DNA of 64,000 nt from Streptomyces sp. NBC_01335 (GCF_035953295.1 NZ_CP108370.1:3873001-3937000); one strand, 5' to 3'; numbered from the stretch's first letter, positions 35,668 to 47,463 are shown. The notes: a model not told the origin generated them from the letters alone. Translations and numbers: made by a program.

Positions 35668-37179
35668 TCAGTACGAGAAGGCCATCGGCCGGTCGGCGTC
35701 GGCGGCGTCGTGGCCGCCGATCGTGGCGGGCGGGTTGAGGTCGTCCTCACTGAGCTCCGGAGGGCCGGCCTTGATGTACTTCACGAGCAGCTTGACCTCG
35801 ACCACCGCGAGGATCGCGTAGATCAGGGTGAAGGCGATCAGGGAGGCGATGACCTCGCCCTGCGAGACCCCGGGGGAGACGGCGTCCTTGGTCTTGAGGA
35901 CCCCGAAGACGACCCAGGGCTGCCGCCCGGTCTCGGTGAAGATCCAGCCCCAGGAGTTGGCGATCAGCGGGAAGAGCAGGGTCCAGAGCGCGACCATCCA
36001 GTACAGCTTGGTGAGCTTCGGGCTGAGGGCCTTGTTCTTGAAGAGGACCAGATGCGGCACCTCGTCGTCGCCGGTCCGCATCCCCGGCGGCAGCATGAAC
36101 TTCTTCCGGGTCAGCCAGAGTCCGAGGATGCCGAGGCCGAAGGAGGCCATCCCGAAGCCGATCATCCAGCGGAAGCCCCAGAAGGCGACCGGGATGTTGG
36201 GCCGGTAGTCCCCGGGCCCGTACTTCTCCTGCATCTGCTGGTTCAGCTCGTTGATGCCCGGGATGTACGAGGTGAAGGTGTCGTCCGCCAGGAAGGAGAG
36301 CACTCCGGGGACCGAGATCTCCACGTCGTTGCGGCCCTCGGAGACGTCGCCCACCGCGAAGATCGAGAACGGCGCGCCTTCCTGCCCCTCCCAGAGCGCC
36401 TCGGCCGCGGCCATCTTCATCGGCTGCTGCTTGAACATCACCTTGCCGAGCACGTCACCGCTGATGGAGGTCAGCAGACCGGCGACGACCACGGTGACGA
36501 GCCCCAGCCGCAGCGAGGTCCGCATGACCGGGATGTGCTTCTTCCGCGCCAGGTGGAAGGCGGCGATCCCGACCATGAAGGCGCCGCCGACGAGGAAGGC
36601 GGCCGTGATGGTGTGGAAGAACTGGGCGAGCGCGGTGTTCTGTGTCAGCACCTGCCAGAAGTCGGTGAGTTCGGCGCGACCGCGCTTCTCGTTCATGCGG
36701 TAGCCGACCGGGTGCTGCATCCAGGAGTTGGCCGCCAGGATGAAGTACGCGGAGAGGATCGTGCCGAGCGAGACCATCCAGATGCAGGCCAGGTGGATCT
36801 TCCGGGGCAGCTTGTCCCAGCCGAAGATCCATAGCCCGATGAAGGTGGACTCGAAGAAGAAGGCGATCAGCGCCTCGAAGGCGAGCGGCGCACCGAAGAC
36901 GTCACCGACGAACCGCGAGTAGTCGGACCAGTTCATGCCGAACTGGAACTCCTGGACGATGCCGGTGACGACGCCCATGGCGATGTTGATCAGGAAGAGC
37001 TTGCCCCAGAACTTGGTGGCCTTGAGGTACTTCTCCTTGTTGGTCCGGACCCATGCCGTCTGCAGCCCCGCCGTCAGTGCGGCGAGGGAGATCGTCATGG
37101 GGACGAAGAGGAAGTGGTAGACGGTCGTAATGCCGAACTGCCAGCGCGCCATCGTCTCGGGCGCCAGAGCAAGTTCCAC
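35668..37179 (-). CDS. cydA: Cytochrome bd oxidase subunit I
   Basis: 503 aa, membrane protein binding haems b558, b595 and d. Family features are the N-terminal RWQFGITTVYHFLFVPMTI with the axial His, QFGMNWSDYSRFVGD, and a Q loop of the short type (about 250-310), as in Gram-positive enzymes. It oxidises menaquinol and reduces oxygen without pumping protons. GTG 37179 has AAGGAG 8 nt before it. The Rex operator lies 84 bp upstream. Confidence 0.96.
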   Translation of the reverse strand: MELALAPETMARWQFGITTVYHFLFVPMTISLAALTAGLQTAWVRTNKEKYLKATKFWGKLFLINIAMGVVTGIVQEFQFGMNWSDYSRFVGDVFGAPLAFEALIAFFFESTFIGLWIFGWDKLPRKIHLACIWMVSLGTILSAYFILAANSWMQHPVGYRMNEKRGRAELTDFWQVLTQNTALAQFFHTITAAFLVGGAFMVGIAAFHLARKKHIPVMRTSLRLGLVTVVVAGLLTSISGDVLGKVMFKQQPMKMAAAEALWEGQEGAPFSIFAVGDVSEGRNDVEISVPGVLSFLADDTFTSYIPGINELNQQMQEKYGPGDYRPNIPVAFWGFRWMIGFGMASFGLGILGLWLTRKKFMLPPGMRTGDDEVPHLVLFKNKALSPKLTKLYWMVALWTLLFPLIANSWGWIFTETGRQPWVVFGVLKTKDAVSPGVSQGEVIASLIAFTLIYAILAVVEVKLLVKYIKAGPPELSEDDLNPPATIGGHDAADADRPMAFSY

Positions 37180-37262
37180 GTCGTCGTCTCCTTACGTCGC
37201 CGTAGTGACAGCCGCGGTTCGCCCGTTTGATCCACCCCATTGCCGGATCAAACGGGTGCGCT

Positions 37263-37278
37263 TGTGAACGCGTTCACA
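37263..37278 (-). promoter_or_regulatory. Rex operator (ROP) of cydABDC
   Basis: TGTGAACGCGTTCACA is a perfect palindrome and matches the Rex operator known for Streptomyces cyd and nuo genes. Outer CTTGTGAA (37261-37268) and TTCACAAG (37279-37286) extend it. Rex releases DNA when NADH/NAD rises, so cytochrome bd should be induced under low oxygen. Confidence 0.93.
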
Positions 37279-37589
37279 TTCACAAGCAAAAGTATGGCGC
37301 ACGTGCTTCCGGATCTTCGAACGGGGGGGGTCCCCTGAGAGCGACGGCCCCGAGGAGCGGCGGCCGACGGGCCCCCTTCCTGGAAGCTGCCCGCCGTGCG
37401 CCGGGCGGAACCGGCGCACCGACGCTTTTCGGACAAGGGCCGGCAGCGGGGCGTGAGCGGCGGGATCCCGTTCGCGCCCGCCCGCGCGTGCCTCGTCCCT
37501 CCGCCCGCGCGTGCCGCACGCCCCTCCGTACACAGGTGCCGCACGCCCCCGCGCACGCGCGGCCGGCCCGCACCCCTCCGTACGCGCGC

Positions 37590-37626
37590 GGCCCCTGCCC
37601 TCGCGAAGTTCCGGAGGACAGGGGCC
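37590..37626 (-). terminator. Terminator hairpin after aminotransferase gene
   Basis: Arms 37590-37601 and 37615-37626 pair over 12 bp with one mismatch, 61 bp beyond the stop of the hisC-like gene. Confidence 0.65.
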
Positions 37627-37687
37627 ACTGGGGACGGCAGGCAGCGCCACGACGTGCGCCGCGCGGGCGCACACGGCGCGAGCCGCG

Positions 37688-38767
37688 CTAGAGCTGCGCG
37701 CGGAACGCCTCCGCCGCCTTCAGGAAGAGGTCGTTGGCCTCGTCCTCGCCGACCGTGACCCGTACGCCCTCACCGGCGAACGGCCGCACGACCACCCCGG
37801 CCCGCTCGCAGAAGGCGGCGAAGTCGCCCGTACGCTCACCGAGCCGCAGCCAGACGAAGTTGGCCTGGCTCTCCGGCACCGTCCAGCCCTGCGCGACCAG
37901 CCCCTGGTGCACCCGGTTCCGCTCGACCACCAGCGAGCCCACCCGCCCCAGCAGTTCGTCCTCGGCCCGCAGCGAGGCGATCGCCGCGTCCTGGGCGATC
38001 CGGCTCACACCGAAGGGCACGGCCGTCTTGCGCAGCGCCGCGGCCACGGGCTCGTGCGCCACCGCGAACCCGACCCGCAGTCCGGCCAACCCGTACGCCT
38101 TCGAAAAGGTGCGCAGCACCGCGACGTTGGGGCGGTCGCGGTAGATCTCCAGGCCGTCCGGCACGTCGGCGTCACGGACGAACTCCTTGTACGCCTCGTC
38201 GAGCACCACCAGCACGTCGGAGGGCACCCGGTCGAGGAACCGCTCCAGTTCGGCCCGGCGCACCACCGTCCCGGTCGGATTGTTGGGGTTGCAGACGAAA
38301 ATCAGCCGCGTCCGGTCCGTGACGGCGTCCGCCATCGCGTCCAGGTCGTGCACGTCCCCGTCGGTCAGCGGCACCTTCACCGAGGTCGCCCCACTGATCT
38401 GCGTGATGATCGGGTACGCCTCGAAGGAGCGCCAGGCGTAGATCACCTCGTCGCCGGGGCCGGACGTGGCCTGAAGCAACTGCTGCGCCACGCCCACCGA
38501 GCCGGTGCCGGTGGCGAGGTGCTCCAGCGGCACCCCGAAGCGGTCGGCCAGCTCGTCCATCAGGCCCGCGCAGGACATGTCCGGGTAGCGGTTGAGCTCC
38601 GAGGCCGCAGCGAGCGCGGATTCCAGCACCCCGGGCAGCGGCGGATAGGGGTTCTCGTTGGAGGACAGCTTGAAGGCGACCGGCCCGTCCTGGGAGGCCG
38701 CCCTGCCCGGCACATAGGCGGGGACACCGTCCAGCGCGGAACGCAGCTTGGGGCTCTTCTCGCTCAC
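37688..38767 (-). CDS. hisC: HisC-type (histidinol-phosphate or aromatic) aminotransferase
   Basis: 359 aa fold-type I PLP enzyme. PLP Lys is in [22 protein letters not shown] and LDEAYKEF are conserved. It transaminates histidinol phosphate or an aromatic 2-oxo acid. No other his genes are nearby, so it is either a second HisC or the aromatic aminotransferase finishing phenylalanine and tyrosine synthesis. GTG 38767 is preferred over GTG 38770 by spacing (7 nt) to AGGAGG (complement of 38775-38780). Confidence 0.88.
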   Translation of the reverse strand: MSEKSPKLRSALDGVPAYVPGRAASQDGPVAFKLSSNENPYPPLPGVLESALAAASELNRYPDMSCAGLMDELADRFGVPLEHLATGTGSVGVAQQLLQATSGPGDEVIYAWRSFEAYPIITQISGATSVKVPLTDGDVHDLDAMADAVTDRTRLIFVCNPNNPTGTVVRRAELERFLDRVPSDVLVVLDEAYKEFVRDADVPDGLEIYRDRPNVAVLRTFSKAYGLAGLRVGFAVAHEPVAAALRKTAVPFGVSRIAQDAAIASLRAEDELLGRVGSLVVERNRVHQGLVAQGWTVPESQANFVWLRLGERTGDFAAFCERAGVVVRPFAGEGVRVTVGEDEANDLFLKAAEAFRAQL

Positions 38768-39202
38768 CACAGGTCCTCCTCGACCATCGACGCACGGATG
38801 CGCCCCACCTTATGAGGAGCCGCCCGGAGCGACCCGCGCGCGGGAGCCTCCACGGAGCTCGTCCACGACCCCCGGCCGCGGGGCGCCCGGAAGGGAGCGC
38901 AAACGGCCCTCTCCACGTGCCTGTACACGGGCCTTCCCGCTGGGGGCGCACTCGCTTTTCATCGCACGCCGGTGGCTCGCGCCGTAGCGCGCGTCCCTCG
39001 AAGTGGTGAGTTGAGGGCTCCCCCCGCCACCCTTCCGTGAGCAAGCTCACCCCGATGGATACATGACACATCCGGCAGGTAGCCGCCAACTCCCTTGCTT
39101 TGCAAGGCAATCATTCCTCAATGACCTTGCAGAAACGTGTCTGTCAACAGTTGCATATGCTCCCGGTCCACGGGGGCTCCTGAGCCCTACTATCGGCTCG
39201 CC
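38768..39202. other. Divergent region between aminotransferase and LacI-type regulator genes
   Basis: 435 bases. It is GC-rich to 39050, then AT-richer. An inverted repeat CCTTGC-TTT-GCAAGG at 39094-39108 and a further TTGC at 39125 and 39151 look like operator half-sites. Confidence 0.5.
39094..39108. promoter_or_regulatory. Operator candidate upstream of LacI-family gene
   Basis: Perfect 6-bp arms CCTTGC/GCAAGG around TTT, with TTGCAA inside, 95 bp before the regulator start. LacI-family proteins often autoregulate through such sites. Confidence 0.45.
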
Positions 39203-40315
39203 ATGACAGCAGCAGGGAAGCACCAGGTGAGCCGGACGGAGACCCCCCGGCGCAGCGGCCGGCCAGGACGCGCGGGTATTCGCGACGTGGCCGCCGCCGC
39301 GGGGGTCTCGATCACGACCGTCTCCGACGCGCTCAACGGCAAGGGCAGGCTCCCGGACGCCACCCGCCGCCACGTCCGCGAGGTCGCAGAACGCCTGGGC
39401 TACCGCCCCTCGGCCGCGGCCCGCACGCTCCGGACGGGCAAGTCGGGCCTGATCGGCCTGACCGTGACCACGTACGGGGATGAACCTTTCACCTTCACCG
39501 AGTTCGCGTACTTCGCGGAGATGGCGAGGGCCGCCACCTCGGCCGCGCTCGCCCGGGGGTACGCCCTCGTGATCCTGCCCGCCACCTCGCGCCACGACGT
39601 CTGGTCCAACGTGGCCCTGGACGGGACCGTGGTGATCGACCCCTCGGACCAGGACCCGGTGGTCACCGAACTCGTCCGCCAGGGCCTGCCGGTGGTCTCC
39701 GACGGACGGCCCGCCGGATCGCTCCCGGTCACCGCCTGGGTCGACAACGACCACCGCGCGGCCGTGCTCGACCTCCTCGACCACCTCGCCGCGGCCGGCG
39801 CCCGCCGGATCGGGCTGCTCACCGGCACCACGACCGACACGTACACCCGGCTCTCCACCACCGCGTACCTGCACTGGTGCGAGCGCGTGGGCCAGGACCC
39901 GGTGTACGAGTCCTATCCGGCCCACGACCCGTGCGCCGGAGCGGTAGCCGCCGACCGCCTGCTCGCCCGCCCCGACCGGCCGGACGCCGTCTACGGCCTC
40001 TTCGACCCCAACGGCACCGACCTGCTGGCGGCGGCGCGCCGGTACGGCCTGCGCGTCCCCGACGACCTGCTGCTGGTCTGCTGCAGCGAGTCCACGGTCT
40101 ACGCCACCACCGAGCCGCCCATCACCACGCTCTCGCTGAAGCCGCGCCGCATCGGCACCGCGGTGGTGCAGCTCCTCATCGACGCGATCGAGGGCGTCGA
40201 ACACGACGGTCCGGTCGAGCAGGTGATACCGACCGAGCTCATCGTCCGGACCTCCTCGCAGCGCCGGCCACCCCGCACGACGGTCAGCGCGCCACGCTCT
40301 CCGAGCAGGGACTGA
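39203..40315 (+). CDS. LacI-family transcriptional regulator
   Basis: 370 aa. A Gly/Arg-rich leader precedes the helix-turn-helix IRDVAAAAGVSITTVSDALN (about 28-47) and hinge (RPSAAARTLRTGKSG), followed by a periplasmic-binding-like sensor domain (about 85-345). Ligand unknown. No sugar transport or catabolic genes are adjacent, so it may act elsewhere. ATG 39203 lacks a clear ribosome-binding site; GTG 39227, eight residues in, has GGAAG before it and is an alternative. Confidence 0.88.
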   Translation: MTAAGKHQVSRTETPRRSGRPGRAGIRDVAAAAGVSITTVSDALNGKGRLPDATRRHVREVAERLGYRPSAAARTLRTGKSGLIGLTVTTYGDEPFTFTEFAYFAEMARAATSAALARGYALVILPATSRHDVWSNVALDGTVVIDPSDQDPVVTELVRQGLPVVSDGRPAGSLPVTAWVDNDHRAAVLDLLDHLAAAGARRIGLLTGTTTDTYTRLSTTAYLHWCERVGQDPVYESYPAHDPCAGAVAADRLLARPDRPDAVYGLFDPNGTDLLAAARRYGLRVPDDLLLVCCSESTVYATTEPPITTLSLKPRRIGTAVVQLLIDAIEGVEHDGPVEQVIPTELIVRTSSQRRPPRTTVSAPRSPSRD

Positions 40316-40490
40316 ACGGATTAATCCGGACCAATGGACAGGTGAACGGCGCACCCGCCCGGATTCACCGCCCCTGGTGCGTCACACGGGGCGATCCGCG
40401 TTCCTATGATGGGCGCACGACACCGCGGACCGACCTCTACCAGGCAGGGCCCGTCAGGTGTACGGCGGCGCGACGGTGGTGGAGGGGTCG

Positions 40491-41618
40491 ATGACTCAGG
40501 GGGCCGGTCAGGAACCCGTGGTGCGTACGGCGACGTTGCGCGACTTCCGCGTACCGCCGTACGCGCGAACGCCCGTGCCCGGGGCGGAGCCGCATCCGGA
40601 GGGTGCGCTCGCGCACCCCGGCGACGTACAACCCGGCAACGCGCTGCCCGACGGCTTCGCGCACCCCGGCAACGCGCTGCCCGACGGCGGCGTGCCGGAG
40701 GGCTACACGCCGACCGAGCGCGATCTGCCCGTGATCACCCCGGCCGGGGTGCCCGTCGTGGCCCCCGTACCGGACACGGGCCCCGGCGGGGCGGACGGGC
40801 CGGGCCCGCTCTACGTCGTCGGCGACGTGCACGGCTACCTCGACGAACTGAAGGCCGCCCTCGCCGACCAGGGCCTCATCGACGTCAACGGCAACTGGTC
40901 GGCGGGCAACGCCCGGCTCTGGTTCCTCGGCGACTTCACGGACCGGGGCCCCGACGGCATCGGGGTCATCGATCTGGTCATGCAGCTCTCGGCCGAGGCC
41001 GCCGCCGCGGGCGGCTACTGCAAGGCGCTGATGGGCAACCACGAGCTGCTGCTCATCGGCGCGAAGCGGTTCGCGGACACCCCGGTGAACTCCGGCGCGG
41101 GCACCGCCACCTTCCAGGCCGCCTGGCTGCTCAACGGCGGCCAGAAGCACGACATGGATCGGCTGCGCGACGTCCACCTCCAGTGGATGTCCCGGCTGGA
41201 CGCGGTCGTGGAGGAGGACGGGCATCTGCTGATGCACTCCGACACGACGGCCTACCTCGACTACGGGGCGACCATCGAGGACGTCAACGACACGGTCCAC
41301 GCCATCCTCACCCGTAACGACGCGGACGAGTGCTGGGACCTGTTCCGCAAGCTCACCAAGCGGTTCGCGTTCCGGGACGACGGCGGCGCGCAGGCGGTAC
41401 GCGAGCTGATGGCCGCGTACGGCGGCCGGCGGGTCGTCCACGGCCACAGCCCCATTCCGTACCTCCTGGGCGAGGTCGGGTCGGAGGACGGCGAGAACAA
41501 CGCCGGTCCGGTGGTGCTCGGACCGCACGTGTACGCGGACGGGCTGGCCATCGCCATGGACGGCGGCGTGACCATGGCCGGAAGGCTACTGGTCGCCCAA
41601 CTCCCCCTGCATGACTGA
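40491..41618 (+). CDS. Calcineurin-like metallophosphoesterase
   Basis: 375 aa. The first 110 residues are Pro/Gly/Ala-rich and disordered, with a duplicated HPGNALPDG/QPGNALPDGF element. The phosphoesterase domain then shows YVVGDVHGYLDEL, FLGDFTDRGPDG, LMGNHELLL and VVHGHSPIPYL, giving all dimetal ligands (D-x-H, GD-x2-DRG, GNHE, H, GHTP-like). It resembles PrpA/ApaH-type protein phosphatases. GGAGG at 40481-40485 fixes ATG 40491. Monocistronic. Confidence 0.9.
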   Translation: MTQGAGQEPVVRTATLRDFRVPPYARTPVPGAEPHPEGALAHPGDVQPGNALPDGFAHPGNALPDGGVPEGYTPTERDLPVITPAGVPVVAPVPDTGPGGADGPGPLYVVGDVHGYLDELKAALADQGLIDVNGNWSAGNARLWFLGDFTDRGPDGIGVIDLVMQLSAEAAAAGGYCKALMGNHELLLIGAKRFADTPVNSGAGTATFQAAWLLNGGQKHDMDRLRDVHLQWMSRLDAVVEEDGHLLMHSDTTAYLDYGATIEDVNDTVHAILTRNDADECWDLFRKLTKRFAFRDDGGAQAVRELMAAYGGRRVVHGHSPIPYLLGEVGSEDGENNAGPVVLGPHVYADGLAIAMDGGVTMAGRLLVAQLPLHD

Positions 41619-41807
41619 CGGTCCACCGGGTAGGGCTCCGTCGACCTGATCGTTCGCGGTCGGCGGGCCTTTTTCCGGAAACAACCTGTCACCCCTCGCC
41701 CTGGGCGCTCTACCATCGGCGTATCAGTAGCAGGCTCTCCTCCGTTTCGTCCGGAATGCCCCGTCATGTGCGGGTGATCGGGCGCCACGGAGCATCGGGG
41801 GATGCAG

Positions 41808-42665
41808 ATGACAAGCGCTCCGCACCTGCTGGCCGAAGACGGGCCCGAGTACGAACGGATCCTCGGCGACGCGCTGCGCCACGCGCACGAGCGGCCGGAT
41901 CTGGACGGAGTCGGCGAGCGGCTCAACCGGGAGCAGTTGCGGACCATGGCGCTGAGCGCCACCGCGCTGATCACCGCGGCCGCCGCCACCGAGTACGAGC
42001 ACTACGTGAAGGCGCGCGGCGAACTCCGCGTCCCCACCGGCGACGCCGACCAGGACCCCGACGAGGTCCGGGTCCCACCGGGGACGGCCGGCGAGCGCGT
42101 GGGGGTCGGCGCCGTCGTCACCGTGCTCGCCCCGCTCCTCGCGGGCTCCGCAGCGGTGATCTTCCTGGTGGTCGGCTACCTCCTCCAGGCGGTGAGCTCG
42201 TCCCTGGCCGTCGCGGGACCGATGGTCACTGCGGGCTGGCTCTTCGCCGCGCTCACCGCGCTGGCGATCCTCGCCGCCGCCGTCGGCCTGCTGGTCACGG
42301 CGCTGCGCAACGGCACCGACGATCCGGCCGCCGGCCTGGAGGAGGACGCGGAGGTGCCGGAGGAGGTGGCCCGGGCCAGGGAGGCCTGGCGCCACGCGCT
42401 GCTGGAACGCGGCATCCTCCCGTTCCTCCGCGACGCGCTGGACGACCCGACCGCCGCACCGGCCGCCCGCGTCCCCCGGCCGTCGCCGAACCGCATCCCG
42501 AAGATCGGGTACAGCAGCCCGGACTTCTCGAACCCGCAGGACGGTTCGCGCCAGAGCCCCCGGCCGTCCTTCACCAGCCCGGACTTCAGCAGCCCGGACT
42601 TCGACAGTCCGGGATTCGACGGTCCGGGATTCGGCAGTCCGAACCGGGACGGCTCCGCACCCTGA
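41808..42665 (+). CDS. Membrane protein with C-terminal SPDF/SPGF repeats
   Basis: 285 aa, function unknown. Residues about 1-100 are cytosolic and Glu/Arg-rich; two membrane segments at about 108-135 and 140-168; a charged region; then a disordered tail in which the five-residue unit S-P-D/G-F-S/D/G is repeated about five times (SPDFSSPDFDSPGFDGPGFG). This tail may be exposed in the cytosol as a binding platform. ATG 41808 has GGGGG 6 nt upstream; ATG 41802 is immediately next to it. Confidence 0.75.
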   Translation: MTSAPHLLAEDGPEYERILGDALRHAHERPDLDGVGERLNREQLRTMALSATALITAAAATEYEHYVKARGELRVPTGDADQDPDEVRVPPGTAGERVGVGAVVTVLAPLLAGSAAVIFLVVGYLLQAVSSSLAVAGPMVTAGWLFAALTALAILAAAVGLLVTALRNGTDDPAAGLEEDAEVPEEVARAREAWRHALLERGILPFLRDALDDPTAAPAARVPRPSPNRIPKIGYSSPDFSNPQDGSRQSPRPSFTSPDFSSPDFDSPGFDGPGFGSPNRDGSAP

Positions 42666-42728
42666 TACCGGCCCCGGGCCTGAGGCCAGCCCCTCCTGAA
42701 GTCAGTCCCGGGCCCGTGCCGCCGCCCC

Positions 42729-42763
42729 GGGTGGCGCCGGCCCCATGGGGGCCGACGCCACCC
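42729..42763. terminator. Bidirectional terminator between convergent genes
   Basis: A 16-position stem with one mismatch around a 3-nt loop, lying between the membrane-protein stop (42665) and the thiC stop (42781). Confidence 0.85.
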
Positions 42764-42780
42764 GCGTGCACGGGGTCCGC

Positions 42781-44695
<1,915 letters not shown>

Positions 44696-44773
44696 TGCAA
44701 AGGTGCCACCACGCTAGCGCCCGCCCGGCCGTGCTGACCAGGGGGCCTCCCCCGTTCTTGCGATGATCGCCCG

Positions 44774-46105
44774 GTGACCTCCTCCCAGGACCATCCAGAA
44801 CCCCAGGACCCCTCACACGGCCATACGCACAGCCATGGCCCCGCGGCACCCGTCTCGACCCATCTGCGCAAGGTCATCGCATGCGTGCTGATCCCCTTCG
44901 CCGCGGCGGTGGTCGTCGGCCTGGCGGTGCTCTGGCCCGGCGGCACTCCCGCGCACGAGCGCACCGGTGTGGGCTTCGACCGGCAGACCGAGCAGGGGAA
45001 GGTGGTGAAGGTGGAGCGGGTGAACTGCGCGGACGTCAACGCCGCCCAAGTACCGGCAACGGGTGGCACGTCGGCCGCCTCCGGCCCGGGCGCGGCCGCC
45101 GAGGACGAGGGCGACTGCAAGAAGGCCACCATCGAGGTGACCAGCGGCAAGGACCAGGGCCGCACCTTCGCCGAGATCGTCCAGCCCGAAGCCTCGCGGC
45201 AGTTGAGCGAGGGTCAGGGGGTGGTCCTCGCGTACGCGCCGGACGCGCCGCACGACCTGCAGTACTCGGTCACCGACGTGGACCGGAAGCTGCCGATGGC
45301 GCTGCTGGCCGGGATCTTCGCCGTCGCCGTCGTGGTGGTGGGGCGGCTGCGCGGGGTGATGGCGCTCGTGGCGCTCGCCGTGTCCTTCGCGGTACTGACG
45401 CTGTTCATCCTCCCGGCGATCCTGCAGGGGTCCAACCCACTGCTGGTGGCGGTGGTCGGGGCGAGCGCGATCATGCTCATCGCGCTGTACACCTGCCACG
45501 GGGTGACGGCGCGCACCTCGGTGGCGGTGATCGGCACGCTGATCTCGCTGCTGCTGATCGGGCTGCTGGGCTCGGTCTTCATCGACTGGGCGGGGCTGAC
45601 CGGCAACACCGACGACAACACCGGCCTGATCCACGGCCTCTATCCCGACATCGACATGAGCGGTCTGCTCCTGGCCGGTGTCATCATCGGTTCGCTCGGG
45701 GTCCTGGACGACGTGACGGTCACCCAGACGTCGGCGGTGTGGGAGCTTCACCAGGCGAACCCGACCATGGGGGCGCGCGGGCTCTACGGAGCGGGCATCA
45801 GGATCGGGCGCGACCACATCGCCTCGGTGGTCAACACCCTGGTGCTCGCGTACGCGGGCGCGGCGCTGCCCCTGCTGCTGCTGTTCTCCATCGCGCAGAG
45901 CAGTGTGGGCACGGTCGCCAACAGCGAGCTGGTGGCCGAGGAGATCGTCCGTACACTCGTCGGCTCGATCGGACTGGTCGCCTCGGTGCCCGTCACGACG
46001 GCGCTCGCCGCTCTGGTGGTGTCCGCGGACCGCACAGGGCTCGGCGCGGAAGCCGGAGCTCCTGCACCCGTACGGACCGGGAGGGGCCGACGCCGCAAGA
46101 AGTGA
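44774..46105 (+). CDS. YibE/F-family membrane protein
   Basis: 443 aa. The N-terminus is His-rich (SHGHTHSHGP, about 14-23), followed by one membrane anchor (about 35-57), an extracytoplasmic region with two Cys (VNCADV and GDCKKA, probably a disulphide) and seven or eight C-terminal helices with the YibE/F signature GVLDDVTVTQTSAVWEL. Function is unknown; family members have been linked to ion or metal transport. GTG 44774 is used. It is divergent from thiC. Confidence 0.85.
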   Translation: MTSSQDHPEPQDPSHGHTHSHGPAAPVSTHLRKVIACVLIPFAAAVVVGLAVLWPGGTPAHERTGVGFDRQTEQGKVVKVERVNCADVNAAQVPATGGTSAASGPGAAAEDEGDCKKATIEVTSGKDQGRTFAEIVQPEASRQLSEGQGVVLAYAPDAPHDLQYSVTDVDRKLPMALLAGIFAVAVVVVGRLRGVMALVALAVSFAVLTLFILPAILQGSNPLLVAVVGASAIMLIALYTCHGVTARTSVAVIGTLISLLLIGLLGSVFIDWAGLTGNTDDNTGLIHGLYPDIDMSGLLLAGVIIGSLGVLDDVTVTQTSAVWELHQANPTMGARGLYGAGIRIGRDHIASVVNTLVLAYAGAALPLLLLFSIAQSSVGTVANSELVAEEIVRTLVGSIGLVASVPVTTALAALVVSADRTGLGAEAGAPAPVRTGRGRRRKK

Positions 46106-46139
46106 GCGTGAGAGAGCGCGGGAGGGCCCAAAGACCAAC

Positions 46140-46160
46140 GGGCTGACAGACTGTCAGCCC
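46140..46160. terminator. Hairpin between convergent YibE/F and ssgA genes
   Basis: GGGCTGACAG and CTGTCAGCCC are exact inverted repeats around one base (about 9 bp stem with 3-nt loop). The ssgA stop codon lies within it. Confidence 0.75.
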
Positions 46161-46591
46161 GCGTTCTGCTCCTCGGCGAGGATCCTTCCGAGCGCCTCTT
46201 CGAGGTTGCCGTCGAAGTCACCCTGCGTGTGCTCCTGCCCCAGTGGCACCAGCTTGTCCGTCCGGTCCAGGAACGCCACGAGCGGCGCCGTACCGGCCCG
46301 GAACAGCGCCCGGTCCGCGCCGACCTGGAGCCGGATGTGCACGTCGCAGAGCCCCTCGGGCTCGGTTGGACCGATGTGCACATCACCGTCGCCGCTGGGA
46401 CTGTTGAGGCCGTCGAGCAGGAGCTCACGGCCAAAAGCCCAGGTGACCGGGGCATCACCCGGCAGGTGGAAGGTCATACGGATCGCGTACGGATCGCTCA
46501 CCTCGTAACGGAGCTCCACCGGAATACGGAACGAGAGCTCCTCCGAGACGAGGAAACTCATCATGACCTCTGCTTGAACCGACTCGCGCAT
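46154..46591 (-). CDS. ssgA: Sporulation and cell-division activator SsgA
   Basis: 145 aa, the founding SsgA-like protein of streptomycetes. It localises at septum and branch sites, stimulates septation and activates sporulation-specific division together with SsgB. The sequence is nearly that of SsgA of model species: VSEELSFRIPVELRYEVSDP, GELLLDGLNSPSGDGDVHIGP-like segment and the LDRTDKLVPLGQEH motif. Upstream on the same strand is ssgR, whose product is known to activate ssgA. ATG 46591 with GGGG upstream; the later ATG-ATG pair (codons 10-11) is an alternative. Confidence 0.94.
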   Translation of the reverse strand: MRESVQAEVMMSFLVSEELSFRIPVELRYEVSDPYAIRMTFHLPGDAPVTWAFGRELLLDGLNSPSGDGDVHIGPTEPEGLCDVHIRLQVGADRALFRAGTAPLVAFLDRTDKLVPLGQEHTQGDFDGNLEEALGRILAEEQNAG

Positions 46592-46692
46592 CGTTCAACC
46601 CCGCAGTAGATGAATCTGGCCAGGAATGATCCCCCATGGCCCTATTGACGCCATCGTGGTGCACGCGATAGCAGATCACAAGGAGTGATTTT

Positions 46693-47463
46693 TCAGATAC
46701 TGATAGAGAACACGAACGAACGCAAGAGCCGTGCCACTTCGCCACGTAGTTGTTCGACTGCGGGGAGCAACTGGTCCTGGCGGTCCAGGGGTAGAGAAAT
46801 GGCCATTGCGGCGACGGCCGAACCTGCGGTGATGGGGATGGCGGCGCAGACCGTTCCGAGTGCGTACTCCTGTCGCTCAATGACAGGTTTCATACGCTCC
46901 ATCGAACGCAATCGCTCAAGTAGGACCGGGCGATCTCGCACTGAGTAACGGGTCAGCGGACGCACCGGATGGCGGAGCAGATGGTCCTCCCGCGCCTTCT
47001 CGTCGAGCTGCCCGAGCAGACACTGGCCCAGCGCGTGGGCGTGCCCGGTCTCGGCGAAGGGGGCCCACTCGTCCACGGCCGGCGTCTCGGCGGAGTCCGC
47101 CACGGCGACCAGCTCGATCTCGCCCTCGCGATAGACGGCGCAGTACACCGGGGCCCCCAACTCGTCGCACCAGCGCGCGAGGGAGTCGTTGAGCCTGCCG
47201 CGCCTGCTCTCCTCGGCCGCCCGGCCGGACATCCGCTCGGCGGCGGCACCGAGGACGAAGACACCGTTCTCCCGCCGCAGGTAGCCCTCGTGGGCCAGGG
47301 TGCGCAGCAGATGGTAGGTCGTCGGCAAGGGCAGCCCCGCTTCCCGCGCGAGCTGCTTGGCGGGAGCGCCGTCCTGATGGGCGCCCACCGCCTCCAGCAG
47401 TCTCAGGGCCCGCTGGACCGAACCGATCAGCGTCGGGACAGTGGTGGTCGATGCCGTGGTCAC
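46693..47463 (-). CDS. ssgR: IclR-family activator of ssgA
   Basis: 256 aa. N-terminal winged helix-turn-helix (about 15-70, SVQRALRLLEAVGAHQDGAPAKQLAREAGL-type region) and C-terminal IclR ligand domain ending in SISI, as in known SsgR. It is required for ssgA transcription in S. coelicolor. The gene runs in the same direction, 101 bp before ssgA. GTG 47463 (VTTASTTTVP) has a G-rich ribosome-binding site; GTG 47469 adds two residues. Confidence 0.92.
   Translation of the reverse strand: MTTASTTTVPTLIGSVQRALRLLEAVGAHQDGAPAKQLAREAGLPLPTTYHLLRTLAHEGYLRRENGVFVLGAAAERMSGRAAEESRRGRLNDSLARWCDELGAPVYCAVYREGEIELVAVADSAETPAVDEWAPFAETGHAHALGQCLLGQLDEKAREDHLLRHPVRPLTRYSVRDRPVLLERLRSMERMKPVIERQEYALGTVCAAIPITAGSAVAAMAISLPLDRQDQLLPAVEQLRGEVARLLRSFVFSISI

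Larger units (their letters stand above)
37180..37687. other. cyd promoter region with Rex operator and hisC terminator
   Basis: 508 bases. The left 110 bases hold the cydA leader and Rex operator; the centre (37330-37560) is GC-rich with CGTACGCGCG/GCCGCACGCCC direct repeats; the right end carries the hairpin that closes the aminotransferase gene. Confidence 0.6.
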
